A DNA stretch of 64,000 nucleotides from Brienomyrus brachyistius (GCF_023856365.1 NC_064552.1:6024097-6088096), one strand, 5' to 3'; numbered from the stretch's first letter, positions 36,354 to 49,110 are shown. A program made the numbers and translations. Notes: generated by a model not told the origin, from the letters alone.

Positions 36354-38270
36354 CTGCCGTGCTGCTGCCGCCCTGCTGGTGACAGGGACAGCGCTCAGTC
36401 GGAAACCTGCCGCTGGCAGGGGTGAATCCGGCGACCCGCTCACAAGTCAGCCGGTGGGATGCACACAACCTGGAGCTTCCTGCAGGAGGCTGCATGTAAT
36501 AGCAAATTAAACCAACCCACACTTGGGTGAATAACAGGGATCACGGCTACATGGAGGTTGGAGAAGGTCGCCGCCTGGACTCCCCGCCATCGCTGACCCC
36601 GTCACGAATCCCTCGGTCTGCTGCAGCTGCTCTTCAGTGAGGCAGTGCTCTAAATCACCGGGACCTAAACCCACCGAACTCCGACACTCCCAGTACCATA
36701 GGGAGCATCCCCGCCACGACTCAGATGCAGGAAACCTCATTAGGATGGTGCACCCAGAAGTACTCTGCCGATCCCAGGCTGCGTGCGCTCAACCATTAAT
36801 ACGCACTAATAAGCCTTACTTATGACGCGCTGCCCCCACGTCGGAGGCCCTAAGAAGTAACACTAATCCTATTATCTTCAGGAAAACACACAGTAAGACT
36901 GGCAGCCTGACACTGGACACGGGTGGCTTCTGTCCCCATCAGTCCCGACGAGGATGATGGCTGAGCGGGTACGTCTGTGAGGGTGGGGGTGGGTGATGGA
37001 CAGCATGGGGAGAATAAGTCCTTCCAGAGTCCTCTTACATGGCTGCACCACCCCCCACCCCCCCAGCTCACAGGCTGATGGGAGATGGGTGAGTGAGGGG
37101 GGGGCGGGATGGGACCTGCTGTCGTTCCATTTAGATGGACGCCAGATTGGCAGGCTGCCTGTTAGCATGCAGCCCCACACCTGGCTGTCAGCGGGGGTAC
37201 CGCGCGTGATAAAGGGTGGGGAGGCAGGGGGGGGGGGAGCGAAGGTGGGAGGGGAGCCAGAAAACCCAGACTGCACCGCAATGGAAGGAGCTTCAGAGGC
37301 AGTTTTCGCGGCTCGGCGACATGGCGGCATTTTGAACGTGGTGAATATCATGGCGATGATGCTCCCTGCACGCCGGCTGTGCTCCTGCTTAAGGAGGGTC
37401 CCGCCTGAGATCCACACGGGCTCCGGTTTAATCTGCCAGACGGCAGCCGTCTCGCCGGTGAGCAGCGGCTCATTGCTCTATTGTCCGCCGTGCGACTCGC
37501 GGCAGGTCTGGGGGCTCTCCGTCAGCTCGCGTCCGCGTCTCCGCACCATGACATATTTGCGTGAGGCTGAGGATTACAAAGTGGGAAAGGCTGAGAGGCA
37601 CCACTTCTGAAGTAAATACCATGGCAGGGGGGAGATGACAGCGATTCCGTGACATCGCGAGCAGTGGGGGAGGTGGCCTGGCACGGCCTCAGCCAAAACC
37701 CTCGCTGCACATTCTCTGCCTATGGCTACCTGAGAGCCTCGCGTCACCCCAAACACAGACCCTCCATGCTCACACAAAGGCCTTTGCTAAAGAATTCCTT
37801 CAGCCCTGAAGGCCACCAAGACAGAATCTGCTTCAATCTAAAACCTCAATCCTGTAACGGCAAAGGAAACACAAATATCTGAACGTCTTTTCCGACAGTA
37901 AATGCAGTAAAATTTCTGTGATTTATCGTGTGTCCAGACCCCCCAGAAAAACCTACGTAAGTAGTGCAAAGCACACATGCTGGTGTGTAATGGCACGCTA
38001 GTGTCATGCATATCAAAAATCTATATTTGGAGTGAGCAGTGAGCATTGTGAAAGTTACAATGATTCTGGCCGTCTTCCATTAGTAGACAACACAGTTCTT
38101 TTTCGGGCGGGGGGGGGGGGTGCAGAGATGAAGGGACCTTGATTTAGTTCTTAGAAGTTATACTTCGCTTCTCAAAAATATTTCCTCCTACAAAATGATT
38201 TTATAAGAGAGACCATGTTCCTCCCCAACAGGCATCCTCCTCTCTGACTGCTTAAGAGACTCACAGACTC

Positions 38271-38670
38271 GCCCTTCTGCCTGTGACGTCTCCACTACCT
38301 GTGACGTCCTTCCCGGCCTGCTCACCCTTCTGCCTGTGACGTCTCCACTACCTGTGACGTCCTTCCCGGCCTGCTCGCCCTTCTGCCTGTGACGTCTCCA
38401 CTACCTGTGACGTCCTTCGCGGCCTGCTCACCCTTCTGCCTGTGACGTCTCCACTACCTGTGACGTCCTTCCCGGCCTGCTCGCCCTTCTGCCTGTGACG
38501 TCTCCACTACCTGTGACGTCCTTCCCGGCCTGCTCGCCCTTCTGCCTGTGACGTCTCCACTACCTGTGACGTCCTTCCCGGCCTGCTCGCCCTTCTGCCT
38601 GTGACGTCTCCACTACCTGTGACGTCCTTCCCGGCCTGCTCACCCTTCTCCCTGTGACGTCTCTCCTTCC
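38271..38670. repeat. 53-bp minisatellite with two TGACGTC motifs per unit
   Basis: Seven near-identical 53-bp units start at 38281, 38334, 38387, 38440, 38493, 38546 and 38599, with a partial eighth. Each contains CTGTGACGTCTCCACTACC then TGTGACGTCCTTCCCGGCC, so about 15 TGACGTC motifs lie within 400 bp. TGACGTC is seven of the eight bases of the CREB/ATF palindrome TGACGTCA. Units differ mainly at CTCGCCC/CTCACCC. Confidence 0.95.
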
Positions 38671-38754
38671 TACCCTGCTGCTGTACCACTGTTCATCCTG
38701 CCATCAGAAGCAGCACCAGCACCTGCCTGCCATCATCTGCCTGCCTCCCTCCCC

Positions 38755-38995
38755 CGTTTGAGATTAAGATTTGGACAGTGTGAATTGGGACTTTGGCATC
38801 TTGCTCGTTTGACTTCCTCTGCCAGCCCCTGGAGGTTGAGCTCCCCCTTTGAGTCTGGCTCCTCCCAAGATTTCTTCCATCTAAGGAGTTTTTCCTTGCC
38901 ACTGTCACCTCTGGCTTGCTCACTGGGGACTTTGGACAGGGGAAATGTAAAGCGCTTTGAGACGACATAATGTAAAACTGAATTGAAATTGAATC
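38755..38995 (+). repeat. Dispersed fish repeat (GAGTTTTTCCTTGCCACTGT type)
   Basis: The phrases GGAGTTTTTCCTTGCCACTG, GGCTTGCTCACTGGGGAC and GTAAAGCGCTTTGAGACGAC are, from memory, typical of an abundant interspersed repeat in teleost genomes. The 70-residue frame at 38758-38970 is part of it. I cannot assign the class without a repeat library. Confidence 0.5.
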
Positions 38996-40439
38996 ATACC
39001 CGAGTGGATTTGAAAAACAACAAGAGCCCAGGTGGGTTATCTGCCTGGTTCACCGTAGTGTCTCAAACCCGTGGATACGCAGGTAGGGTTTAGGATCGGC
39101 AGATACAGAAATCAAGGAGGCATGGAGTACATGGACGATCAGACCCTGGCTTTTCATTACCTCAAAAGGATCCAGAGGACACAGTGTTTGAAGGAAGAGA
39201 GTGATTTTATTTGACACCCTATGGTCTGATAGGTACACCATAGAAACAAATATGCAGCTTGATGTTTAACTCAAAAAAACAAGGTGTACAACCCAAAAGA
39301 GCTGAACCATAGCTGCCGAACTCTCTGCCTACCACCCTCCCATCTCCACACAGACAAGTATCTAGAAAGCATACAATCGATGCTCTTCTCATCATGATAT
39401 CTTAGGTACCTCATTACTTGGCTAAACAGCTCTATTTAAAACCTTTGCAATCAACACCTGCTCCGGCGGTTCCCAACACGACCCTTGCCGGCGCAGATGC
39501 CGGATGAGTCAGGGTACAAGGTAGCGAAGGGTGTGGAGAGAATGGGCACATCTTAAAGGGCCGGCACACCATTTATGCGAAGATGCAACCAACGAACGCA
39601 AACTGATCCTGTCAGCGATCCTTGGCCATTCAGAACAACAGCTTGTCCACTGCTGTGGCTTTAACAGACATATTTAACAGTATTCATATTTAATATAGTA
39701 ACATATTTAACAGTATTCTCATATTCTCTATTTCGCAAGTGACTGTTCTAAGATTACAGAGGAAGAATGGCTTCCTCTGTAAAATTTTCCAAAAATATTG
39801 AATTATTCAATGCGTCAGTGTAAATTCATTTTACTTTGAGATTAAATGTGTAATCTATCTTACTAATCGAACAACACCATTGATCGTTTCACAGGAGTTA
39901 CCTTCACCTTTAGACCAGGATAAATAGAGCCTATAGATGCCCACTGATGCTGTGCTTCCCTGGAAGCCTACAGAAGAGTTTCATATATGCTTTTCCTAAA
40001 TGGAGGACAGACAAAAGCTTATTGGTGAAGATGCTCCGATTACGTGTTTTCGAAACCTGAACGGACGCTGTGCTTCACTGGGAGTCTAAGAGCAACATAG
40101 TTTTTAGCTTAGCAACACTGATTGGACAGATTGCAGTCTGTCTTGCAGTCAGATATTTAGACTCGCCTGGAAGCCAGGCTTCCCTGCATGGTGATTGGGA
40201 GACGTCTCAACAAGACAGGATGAACTACCAATAACATTAACGCTCGCCAGGCTGCACATGCTGTTGGCGATGTTGGCTCACAGTATTCATTCATTCTGTC
40301 ACATGCGGGGGCATAGAAGCAATTTAATGCAACCTAGACTGGCAGTTTATCGTTTTGAATGTCGCTGTTCACTATTGACATTTGTATATATTGTAAATAA
40401 AGTTATCATTAAGTTCTGAGTTTATTTAATTTTCATGTT

Positions 40440-40572
40440 CAGTGATTCTTAGCAGAGCTGGCCCACCATCCTGGGTTGTTCCCCGCCTCATGCCCATTGC
40501 TTCCGGAATAGGCTCCAGACTCCCCACGACCCAGAAGGATAAGTGGTATGGAAAATGGATGGATGGATGATT
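40440..40572 (+). repeat. 3' tail of a LINE (CR1/L2-like)
   Basis: CATCCTGGGTTGTTCCCCGC, CCTCATGCCCATTGC, GGAATAGGCTCCAGACTCCC and CCACGACCCAGAAGGATAAG, ending in ATGGATGGATGGATG, is the usual 3' end and short tandem tail of LINE copies in fish. No reverse transcriptase sequence accompanies it, so it is 5'-truncated. A short inverted counterpart lies near 50826-50885. Confidence 0.6.
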
Positions 40573-42082
40573 TTTAGCAGACTAGTTTGCTATTTCGCCT
40601 GCTAACTAAGCTGTGCGTGTTCAAGCTCAGCTAGAGGCTTTGCAACAGCATGGCAGACAGAGCAGCTGATGCTAACTTCAAACTTAAAGAAGCCCTTTGA
40701 TGAAGGAGAGCAGAATTTACGTGTAGCTGACCAACTAAAACAACAACCTTTTTTGGTCATAGTGCTAACCGTCCACACTTTGCTTCCACCATATTTAATA
40801 TCATTTATACAACACTGAGTGTTAGCCTACTCTAAATTCAGGCAGCTATATAATTTACCGAGGATGACGGGCATTGATGTTAGTGCAGCGGTTTGACCAC
40901 CGTAGCACGGTAATGCAGTGGAGAAAGACTGGGGGTGATTTTAGCGGCGTCTTTCAGACGCTGGCTTAGTCGAGCCCTCGGCGCATGATGTCATCTGCCG
41001 GAGTGGAGATAAGAGGCCTGCTGCCCCCCCCCCCCCACCACACAAGCAGACCTGCGTTTCCACACCGGGAGCCGACTGGCTCTAGCGGGATATCTCGCGC
41101 AGGCAGAAGCTTTCCGTGCTCATGAATAAAACATCGCTTCACGTGGAAGATGCCCGGGTGCAAGCTGTTGACTAATCCCCAATCCCAGCTTCCGGAAGGA
41201 CTTGGGAGACGAGCTGGATGACCCCTGCCACACCCCCTAGGCCTCCATTGGCCAAAGTTGTTGTGAAAGGAGGAGTCCCGTGAGGCTGCGGCGCGGCGGC
41301 ATCATGCCCGAACGCAGATGGACCCTGTTTTGGCTCTTGCGGTACGCCGAAACGCGGTGGGGTGGGCAAACAGCGTGCAAAACGTCACTTAAGGAGCGCA
41401 GGGCACCCTCAACAGCTGCGGCTCGACCAAAGCGTGCCAGAAGGGTAAATACGGCCAGTCAGACAGTTATGTCGGAGGCATGACCTTTCCCGCTCTCGAA
41501 GGAGCTTTTGGCTGGGCCAGACAAGACGAGCCGATCTAAGATCGTCGGCCGCTAGGGGAACGGGGCATGACTGCCGCTGACCGGGAGTGACAGACCTGCA
41601 TGATGAACTACTCCCTCTGTCTGAAAGGCAGCCAGAGCGACACTTAGGGTCAGGATGAAGCCAGGACAGGTGGGGAGTGACTGTAAGTGACTAAATGGCG
41701 TTCATAGTTGGCCATGGACAGTTATGGAGAGCTGTATAGAGGTACAGAGGAGAGAGTGGGAGGTGTAGATGAGAAAAGGAGGGAAGAGGACTGCAGGACA
41801 AAAGGTAAATGGAGAACTGGTGGGTGTAGAGAGCCGAGGTGGGGGGAGGCAGAGGGGAAGACAGAAGGGAAAGAGAACAGAGGAAAAAGAGAACAACAGA
41901 GAGAGAGAGGGGAGAGGAGATAATGGACCAAAGAGCAATGAAAGAGAGCAGAGAAAATAGAAGACAGCAAAGAGAGAGAACTAAGAGCAGAGAGAGAAAA
42001 GAGGAAAAGGAGAGAGAAAGAATGAGCTGTGTAACAGAAGGAGAGATGGAGGAGGCAGAGAGAGCAGAGGGCGGCGGATCAC

Positions 42083-42195
42083 CTGTGCGGCGGAGGATGG
42101 CAGTGGGTTGGACACCATGGGCCCAAAGATGTCCAGGTCGTCGCTGAGCGGAGCTACACCGGCCGAGCCGCTGCCAGCACTGACCACGGGGGCGT
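42083..42195 (-). CDS. smap1: smap1 exon encoding the DDLDIFGPM segment
   Basis: Acceptor CTCTCCCCTGCAG ends at 42196; donor GCACAG|GTGATC after 42083. Entered in phase 1, it completes the Asp of the clathrin box (G|AC) and then encodes 37 residues including APVVSAGSGSAGVAPLSDDL and DIFGPMVSNPLPSSAAQ. Human SMAP1 reads APVTNGNTTVPPLNDDLDIFGPMISNPLPAT here. The exon ends in phase 0. Confidence 0.96.
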
Positions 42196-43305
42196 CTGCA
42201 GGGGAGAGGGGGGGGGGGCGTAAGGAACGGCGGCGTGAGGAGGCGAGAGGAGAGCTCGCGTGCGGGGGTGGCGGTACCACGCTCACTCCTGCCCGCCAGC
42301 CACTGGCAGGCCAGGACTTCGATTCCGCTGAGTCAGGCCACGCCCCCCCACCGCGCAGCGGGGGCCCCATCTGTTCAGATGGCTGCAATCGGAGGCTGGA
42401 GGTGGCATGCAAAGCACACGGCTGAGGCGTGGCACACAGATGGAGGCAGGACACGCGACGGGGGACCGAAAGGGCAGATTAGTGAGCATGCCGGGAGTAA
42501 CAGGGAAGTGGGAAACGGTGCCATTAACAGCATAACGGGGGGCGGGGGGGGGGGGGGAGACAGCAGTCCAGACAGCAATATATATACAGCCCTGTGAGGC
42601 TAAATGCGCTAATTTACATGCCAATTTCCCTGCCGTTTTCTCCGTCACTCATTATAACCGGCAGCTTGACTCACTGAAATAAAAACAGAGGCTGACCGGT
42701 ACAGGTCAGGCAATCCAAAGATGTGTGTCAGCACTTTTAAAAGCATCTGAATGAATGTGGCAGCGTGCGGAGCCTGGCTGCAGCAGCGTGTCCTATTACA
42801 GCACACAGCCCCTGCGATGACACGCCCCTTCTGGGATCCATTCCCCCAATCGCCTCATATCTGTCCACTGTGTGAGCGTGAGAGGCCGGGGGTCCCCACT
42901 GTGTGAGCGTGAGAGGCCGGGGGTCCCCACTGTGTGAGCGTGAGAGGCCGGGGGTCCCCACTGTCCTTCTGGTCACTCCAGAGTTCAACCCTCCCTAGCC
43001 TCCGCCCTCGCCTCAGAACCCTGCCCCAAAATGAACAAACAACCTCTGGAGCCCACCGACCCACTTTATCAAAGCACCACCTGAGCGGCTCCCCCACCCC
43101 ACCTGAGCGGCTCCCAGACGCTGTTTTAGGCCGTGAAAAACGATCCCATAACACTTCAGCAGCAGGCATTAAACTGGCAACCTGCCTCCCCAGCTCCAAA
43201 CCGGAGCGCCCCCTGCAGGTCCCACGCTGCCATATGGAGACGCCACCCCCATCCCACACTCGATTGCTTCCTGATCCCCCTCGGTCGCGCTTTCTGGCGC
43301 CTCAC
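42196..43305 (-). other. smap1: smap1 intron with 31-bp minisatellite
   Basis: A 31-bp unit beginning CACTGTGTGAGCGTGAGAGG and continuing CCGGGGGTCCC starts at 42866, 42897 and 42928, with a partial fourth copy ending near 42970. G runs occur near 42208-42218 and 42540-42558. No exon found within. Confidence 0.85.
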
Positions 43306-43390
43306 CCAGGCCAAGCAGGTCGACAGCGGGCTCAGGCCTCCGGGCGGGGCTGCCTCGGGCCTCCCGCTGGCCCTCATCCTTCTTCTGGGC
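43306..43390 (-). CDS. smap1: smap1 exon with clathrin box
   Basis: Acceptor CTCTCTCGCTCAG ends at 43391; donor CTGG|GTGAGG after 43306 (phase 1). It encodes AQKKDEGQREARGSPARRPE and PAVDLLGL plus the first base of the next codon, matching human LQKKDQQLEPKKSTSPKKAAEPTVDLLGLD. LLGLD is the clathrin-heavy-chain-binding box described for SMAP1; here the intron falls between LLGL and D. An alternative acceptor 6 bases further in (after GCCCAG) would also keep the frame and remove two residues. Confidence 0.95.
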
Positions 43391-43973
43391 CTGAGCGAGA
43401 GAGAAAGTTCAAGTTCAAGATTTTTATTGTCATTGTTCAGTTGCCTGGACAACGAAATTAACTGACAGACCACAAAAATGCAAGAAAAGTAACAGAGACA
43501 TTACAAGATAAATAAAATAATAATAACACAGCAGTTAAAATAGCAGCGGTTAAAATGACTATATGGAGGGGATCTACACATACGCCCTCCCACTCACCTA
43601 CCCACATACACTTATGGTCACCGTAAGTTCCCAGAGATACCAATAATGGGGAGAAATGATGTCAGGGATCTGGTGCGTTTACAGTTCAATGACAAAATGA
43701 TGACAGACATGAAGAAAAGAATTTCACAGAACTGCAGACTTCCTTGTTCCTTATTCCTTGTACCTGAAAACAGGTCCGGCCAAACTGGGGCCAATGCCGC
43801 AGAGCAGAGTGCTTTTAGTGCGGTTTATGGGGGCCAGAGCACGATGGGGCAGCATGAGATAGAGCAGCACGGGGGCCGAACCGGCAGTGAGCCCTGAACC
43901 CCGAGCTGCGGCAGGCAGACAAACAAACCGGGATGAGCAATGTCCCAGCAGACAGTATCCTCCCGTTAGCAGA

Positions 43974-44013
43974 CACACAGACACACACACACACACACAG
44001 ACACACACACACA

Positions 44014-44049
<36 letters not shown>

Positions 44050-44235
44050 GGGTATACCTATCCTTATGGGGACCGCTCGTTCATTTCTATGGGAAAAATG
44101 CTAACGCTAACTATGACAACCTTAACCCCCACCCAGCCCTAATAACTAAGGAAATTACAAGAGTTTTTGCATTTTTAGTTTTTTCATAGCAGTCACCGAT
44201 TTTTATGAAATAGATATTTATCACGTTATGCGGAC
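43974..44235 (+). repeat. (CA)n with copy d of the hairpin repeat
   Basis: A (CA) tract at about 43974-44046 runs into CCTTATGGGGACCGCTCGTT, then CATTTCTATGGG, CAACCTTAACCCCCACCCAG, TTTTTGCATTTTTAGTTTTT and CACCGATTTTTATGAAA. This copy lacks the terminal hairpin block. Confidence 0.75.
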
Positions 44236-45642
44236 ACTCTGTATACCCGTTCGCACACACGCACACACACGTACGTACGCACGCACACACATACACACTG
44301 ATCTCCATCTCACCCTTAGGCCACAGTCCACCCCCCTCCCTCCCCAGCTCAGCAAAAAAGCCACAAAGACACAAATTAAAAAGCAGCCCTTCGGGGCAAA
44401 AATGACATGCTCTGGTGTAAAAGGACAGAGAGCAGGAGACTGACGCGGCGGCGCCGGGCCGCTTGGCTTCAGGGCCTCGCCGGGCCGCTGTCTGGGCGGC
44501 ACGCTGACCGCTCATTAGCTCATGGCGATAATCACTAGCCTGCTTCTTACTAATGCGACAGGAGCGCTGGGAACCGAATCTCTCTGGTCTCTCTCATTGA
44601 TACCTCCCCGCTAACAGGCTAATGTGGTGTCAGCCCGGGCTCGCATTTAACACTAACGCTAATGATGATGCTAATCACACTCATAACCTTTAAGTAACGA
44701 GGCTGGCCAGCGATGGCTCTCGGAACAAACAGGCAAGCCCCGGCCCATCAGGCTAACTAAAGGACAGCCCCCCCCCCCCCCCCCCCCCCACCCCACTATC
44801 TCGCTCGGTCATTAACTACGCCGGGGGAGAGCAGAGGCGCACCACTGATGACGAAACCATGGCAACCGAGTGGGCCAACGTGCCATTTCCAGACATTTTA
44901 TGCCCCCCCCAGCCACTGGCCCCAAGAGAGAATGGGTGTGCTCGGTGCTTCAAAGGTCAGAAAAGATGTTATGGGGAAAAAGGAAAGCCCCCTCAACAAT
45001 GACAGACGAAGGCAGAGGTCAGTGTCACCTGCTCCACTTGTGACTTCATGATGGCCAATTCAGAGGTATTTGTGGAGGAGGGGAGAGGGTCTGAAAGAGC
45101 CTTCGGTGGGGGCTCTGCGATGCTTTTGGCCATAAATCAAGTGCCAGTATCATACTTGGCATCCAGGCAACAAGGCAGAATGACCTGTAATGAGCAGCCA
45201 GTGGTAGGTACACATGTGCGCTGTTACCGTGACTCAGGAGGGTGGAGTAAGACAAGCAGAGGGCGTGGAGTAGCTACATCACGGTCAGAGTGTCCCGCTA
45301 GGAAGCAGGAGTACTGGGGGGCGGGGGGGGGGGGGCATCCGATGCTTACTATTTGCCTATTTATTTTTCATTGTTCTAGACCCCCGAGACCCTGGGGGGG
45401 GGGCAATGTGGAGCAGTGAAGGACATACACTGCAGTGGGCTCCGCGCCCCCCCCCCCACTTTCATTCTAGGCTATTCCCAGGAATAGGGGTGGGGGGGTG
45501 CTCTCCAGCCCGCCAGGATAGGATGTCTGGACTGATGAACTGAGCGACTGATTTCACCTCCAGGCGAAACATAGAGGAGTGTGGGGGTCGGGGGGTCGGG
45601 TTTGGCGGGGGCAGGAAGGGAACACAAGATCCACATGATATC

Positions 45643-45677
<35 letters not shown>

Positions 45678-47600
45678 CTAGCTGCGGCAAACGCACACCT
45701 GCCTGTCCATCTGCAGAACATGACCTGCCAACAGATCAAAGCGTGTCGCCTGTGTGTGTGTGTCTGTGTGTGCGGATCTGTGTGTATGTGTGTGTATGTG
45801 TGTGTGCCTGTGTGTGTGTGTGTGTATGTGTGTGTGTGCACCTGTGTGTCTGCATTTCTCACCTCTTTATAAACCACCTGTGGCTTCCCCGAATACGCGT
45901 TTGATGAATAAGGCTGCTTTGAGGGCCATAGGACAAACAAGCAAACTACGACGGCAAAAAGTAACGAACGGGCGCAAAGGCACCAAAAAGCCATTAGGTA
46001 ACACAACAGCATTCATATGGTGGGGCCTCCTAACCCCCCTGACGGCACTGGGGGGGCCCCCACGCAACTACTGCTCCCTCCACGAGGTGGAGGTGTTCAA
46101 AGTTACTGGCAAAGGATGCTTCCCATTAACCAATAATGTGCTTCGAATTGGAAATTTTAAGGACACTGGAAATAAATACATTCAAGGCTAGCATGCTGCA
46201 TGCAGGAACAGCCGAATAACGGCAGCTCTATTACCGTACATCACAACAGCCCATAACGGCCTTCAAAAGGCAGAGGCAGAGAGCAGGTCACATGATATGC
46301 AAATGTGGAAAACTCTGCATAAAGTGCAGGTCATTAGAATAACAGATCGACCCTGAATGGATTAGCTACTGGAACAGCCTGCTAATGGTCGACTGTTAAG
46401 TGTTGCCTTTGGGCACATTTGGCCGTAGGGTTTTATAATCCAATGGGACGGGCCCACAGCCCAGTGAGATCCGAGCCGCTTTCCCACAAACGCGCACGTG
46501 ACGACACCATAAAAACACCCGGCGGCTGTACTCTGTCCTTGGTCATCGCCGGACGCAGGCTGGAATCCAACGAGCCGCTCGAGTCGCTGGCGGATTTTAC
46601 GGCCTCGTCGAGTCGGCTTGTGTCTTGGGCTGGCTGCGATTCAGAGGTCAGGTGGGAAATGCTCACGTCATTCTCCCCTAAAAGAACCCCGAAATCACTC
46701 TCTTCCTATAGTCTGCTCACCGCTCATTTTTATTCTATTATCAAGGAGGCCTCCTCAGCTTCAAGGTTAGGCATCGGCATTTAGCGCCTGCATACCAGTG
46801 GGCCGGGAGCCCACAGGGATACGACTGAACCTCCTGTTAAACCAGAGCCCCGAGCTCAGAGACGTTAAACCTGTTTAGCTGCTAAACGTCCCCCTGACAG
46901 AAAAAATGGCTCTGGGGAGCCCTTTGCACACATAAAGCCCTCTTTGATTAGCCTGCTGCTTCTAAAATGCAAACTACGCGCTTCCTTTCAGAGACTTTTA
47001 TTTTGACGTACTGGGAATGAGTGCCGCAGTGTCACCTTTAAGGACTGATGTGTCATCGGAGAGAAATTTGTAGAATAAAAAATTAGATGCCACACTGCAT
47101 AAGGATAAAGACACACACACAAAACCACACACTCACCACTGACTGGAAGAGGAAGTATTAGGGACTGGGGGCCATGGGCAAAAAAAAAAAAAAAAACACA
47201 ATTCACCCTCCCTTGATTTGGTAAATTTATTATCGTTATTTTAGTGCAAGTCAAAATTAATAATATCAGCAAAGATAATACCTTTGTTTTCACTTTTGTG
47301 AGAAACAGAATATACACCGAATAAAGCAGATTTGTCGTTGCAAAATGCTATGTGATCGGCTGCCCCCGGGGCCCCCCTACCAGCTCAGGGCCCCAGGCAA
47401 TTGGCTGCCCTGCCTGTCCTATCGCTATGCCTCTGCAGACTGGCTGAGTGAAGAGTCTAGTGCTGTAGACAGTGTGTAAACAAAAGGCATTATGGCGTGG
47501 CGTTGAGCAGAATGGAGAGCCTTGTGCTCTGAGCCCTGTGTACACTCCTCCCCGTCACTAAGCGTGCAAGGTTATGGCATAAATGAACGGCCATTTCCTG

Positions 47601-47626
47601 CAGCATTTTCTAGCTAGAAAATGCTG
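47601..47626. repeat. 26-bp perfect palindrome
   Basis: CAGCATTTTCTAG at 47601-47613 is followed with no spacer by its exact reverse complement, CTAGAAAATGCTG, to 47626. It lies within the large smap1 intron and no surrounding repeat explains it. Confidence 0.85.
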
Positions 47627-48899
47627 CCCCAGCAAATCCTATGAACAGGAAAATACACAGAGACCCTAATGTCCAGTCCCAAAAGCCCAGAGAGAGAAAT
47701 ACAGGCAGACAAACAAGCACCAGCTACCTGGCTCCGCCTCCAGGTAGAGGGAGCTGGGGGCTTTTCAGACTCCATGGGGTCTACCTCAACCCCCTGGCAG
47801 AACCACACCGGAACCAGAGAGGCATCACAGACACTCTCCCCAACACACAGGCGCATGTAACGTCCCCCCCCCCCATCTTAAACCCACACACTGTCCCCAG
47901 AGACTGCAGAATTGAGTGAGGCATCATTAGCAGCACACACGTCGTGAGGCTGGGGAAGGGGTAGAGTTAGGGACACCTCCCCAAGCTGTCACACACTCCC
48001 TCGTCATCTGGCTTCCGAGGCCTAGGGTGCAAATCGGCCAGGGCGACGTTACCTTCCTGGGACCGACCGCAGACCATCGCCCTGGATGTCGCCATAGTAA
48101 CCAGAGGGGCACGTTTTAGGCGGGGAACGTTCCTGAGACGCAGCCGATGCCTGCGCGCCTTACAATTCCCCAGAACCCCATTTATCGAGGGTGACGAAGC
48201 TCAGCAGGGCAGACGCGCGCGGAGTAATAAATCCACAAACAATCGTGTCACCCTTTTAACAAAGGCCTGTGCTATTTCCAAACTGACAGAAGCACTGAGC
48301 ACGCCAAACAGGCCCGCTCCAATGTGACAGCCATAGAGATAAACATCCACTTAGCCCCTGATATCAAAGCCCCTACCCCCTGACGGCCCACGAACAAAAG
48401 CTCGTCGGGAGAATAAGGGGCGCTGTCATGCAGAAGAGAAAAGGCCGATCCGCGGCGGCTGGTCCTCACCTGGCACCCCGCACCTTAAACGCCCGTGGCG
48501 TATTAATCCTGCATTAGGGGTCTGAAGGCAGAACACCAGCTGCCGGAACAAGGTGGGCATCATCCAAGAGGATCATGGGATAGCCGGTGGTCACATGCTC
48601 ACGCTCAAATGGGAGACAAGCTACCGAGGGAACGAGAAACAGCCCCGCAGCAGCAGAGGAGCTGTGCAATTTACTGCTTTAATCACTCAGAGGTGGGGGG
48701 GGGACTGAATCAAGGAGATTTTACAACACTGTCCTCATGCCCCCTTTGTACCCCCCCCCCCCAACAAAAAACACATATCAGCTCTGTTCAGAATTTTCAG
48801 TTCTAAATACATATCACAGTTACAAAACATGCATCTGTTCAACCAGCAGCAGACAAATACCTCAAAAAAACACTGGGTTTATGTAGGCATGATCCTGGA

Positions 48900-49110
48900 C
48901 CTGGTTTCTATACATGTTCCGCTTACTGGCTATCCATACATGTTCCGGGTCCCCAGTGCCTCTGTGGACCCATACCAGCTTTCTATACATGTTCCAGGGT
49001 TTCTGAATGCAAATGGACCTGTACCAGTTTTCCATACATGTTCTAGGGTCCCTGTGCATTAGTGGACCTGACGCTGCTTTCTATGCATGTTCCAGGGCCC
49101 CCATGCATGA
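48900..49110. repeat. Degenerate 49-bp tandem repeat
   Basis: The phrase TTTCTATACATGTTCC or a close variant occurs with its CATGTT core at about 48911, 48938, 48986, 49035 and 49084. The last three spacings are 48-49 bp and the units also share GTGGACC...TACCAG. The array is old and diverged. Confidence 0.75.

Larger units (their letters stand above)
36354..42082 (-). other. smap1: smap1 intron (5.7 kb), mostly repeats
   Basis: Contains a 53-bp minisatellite (38271-38670), a dispersed fish repeat directly after it (to about 38995), a LINE tail at 40440-40572 and a purine-rich AGAG region at 41,730-42,060. The 205-residue plus-strand frame at 36993-37610 has no recognised domain, lies antisense in the intron and is treated as chance. 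No additional smap1 exon was identified. Confidence 0.7.

Noticed and set aside
35828..36510. Frames of 184 and 218 residues, His/Pro/Thr-rich
   Set aside because: Translations of the 33-bp minisatellite extended over the antisense of a smap1 exon.
36993..37610. 205-residue plus-strand frame
   Set aside because: No domain, signal or homology recognised; it lies in a GC-rich smap1 intron on the antisense strand and crosses a G run.
38271..38670. CRISPR-like regular repeats
   Set aside because: Units are directly tandem with no unique spacers, and the DNA is vertebrate; this is a minisatellite. The same applies to the arrays at 10150, 35848 and 54672.
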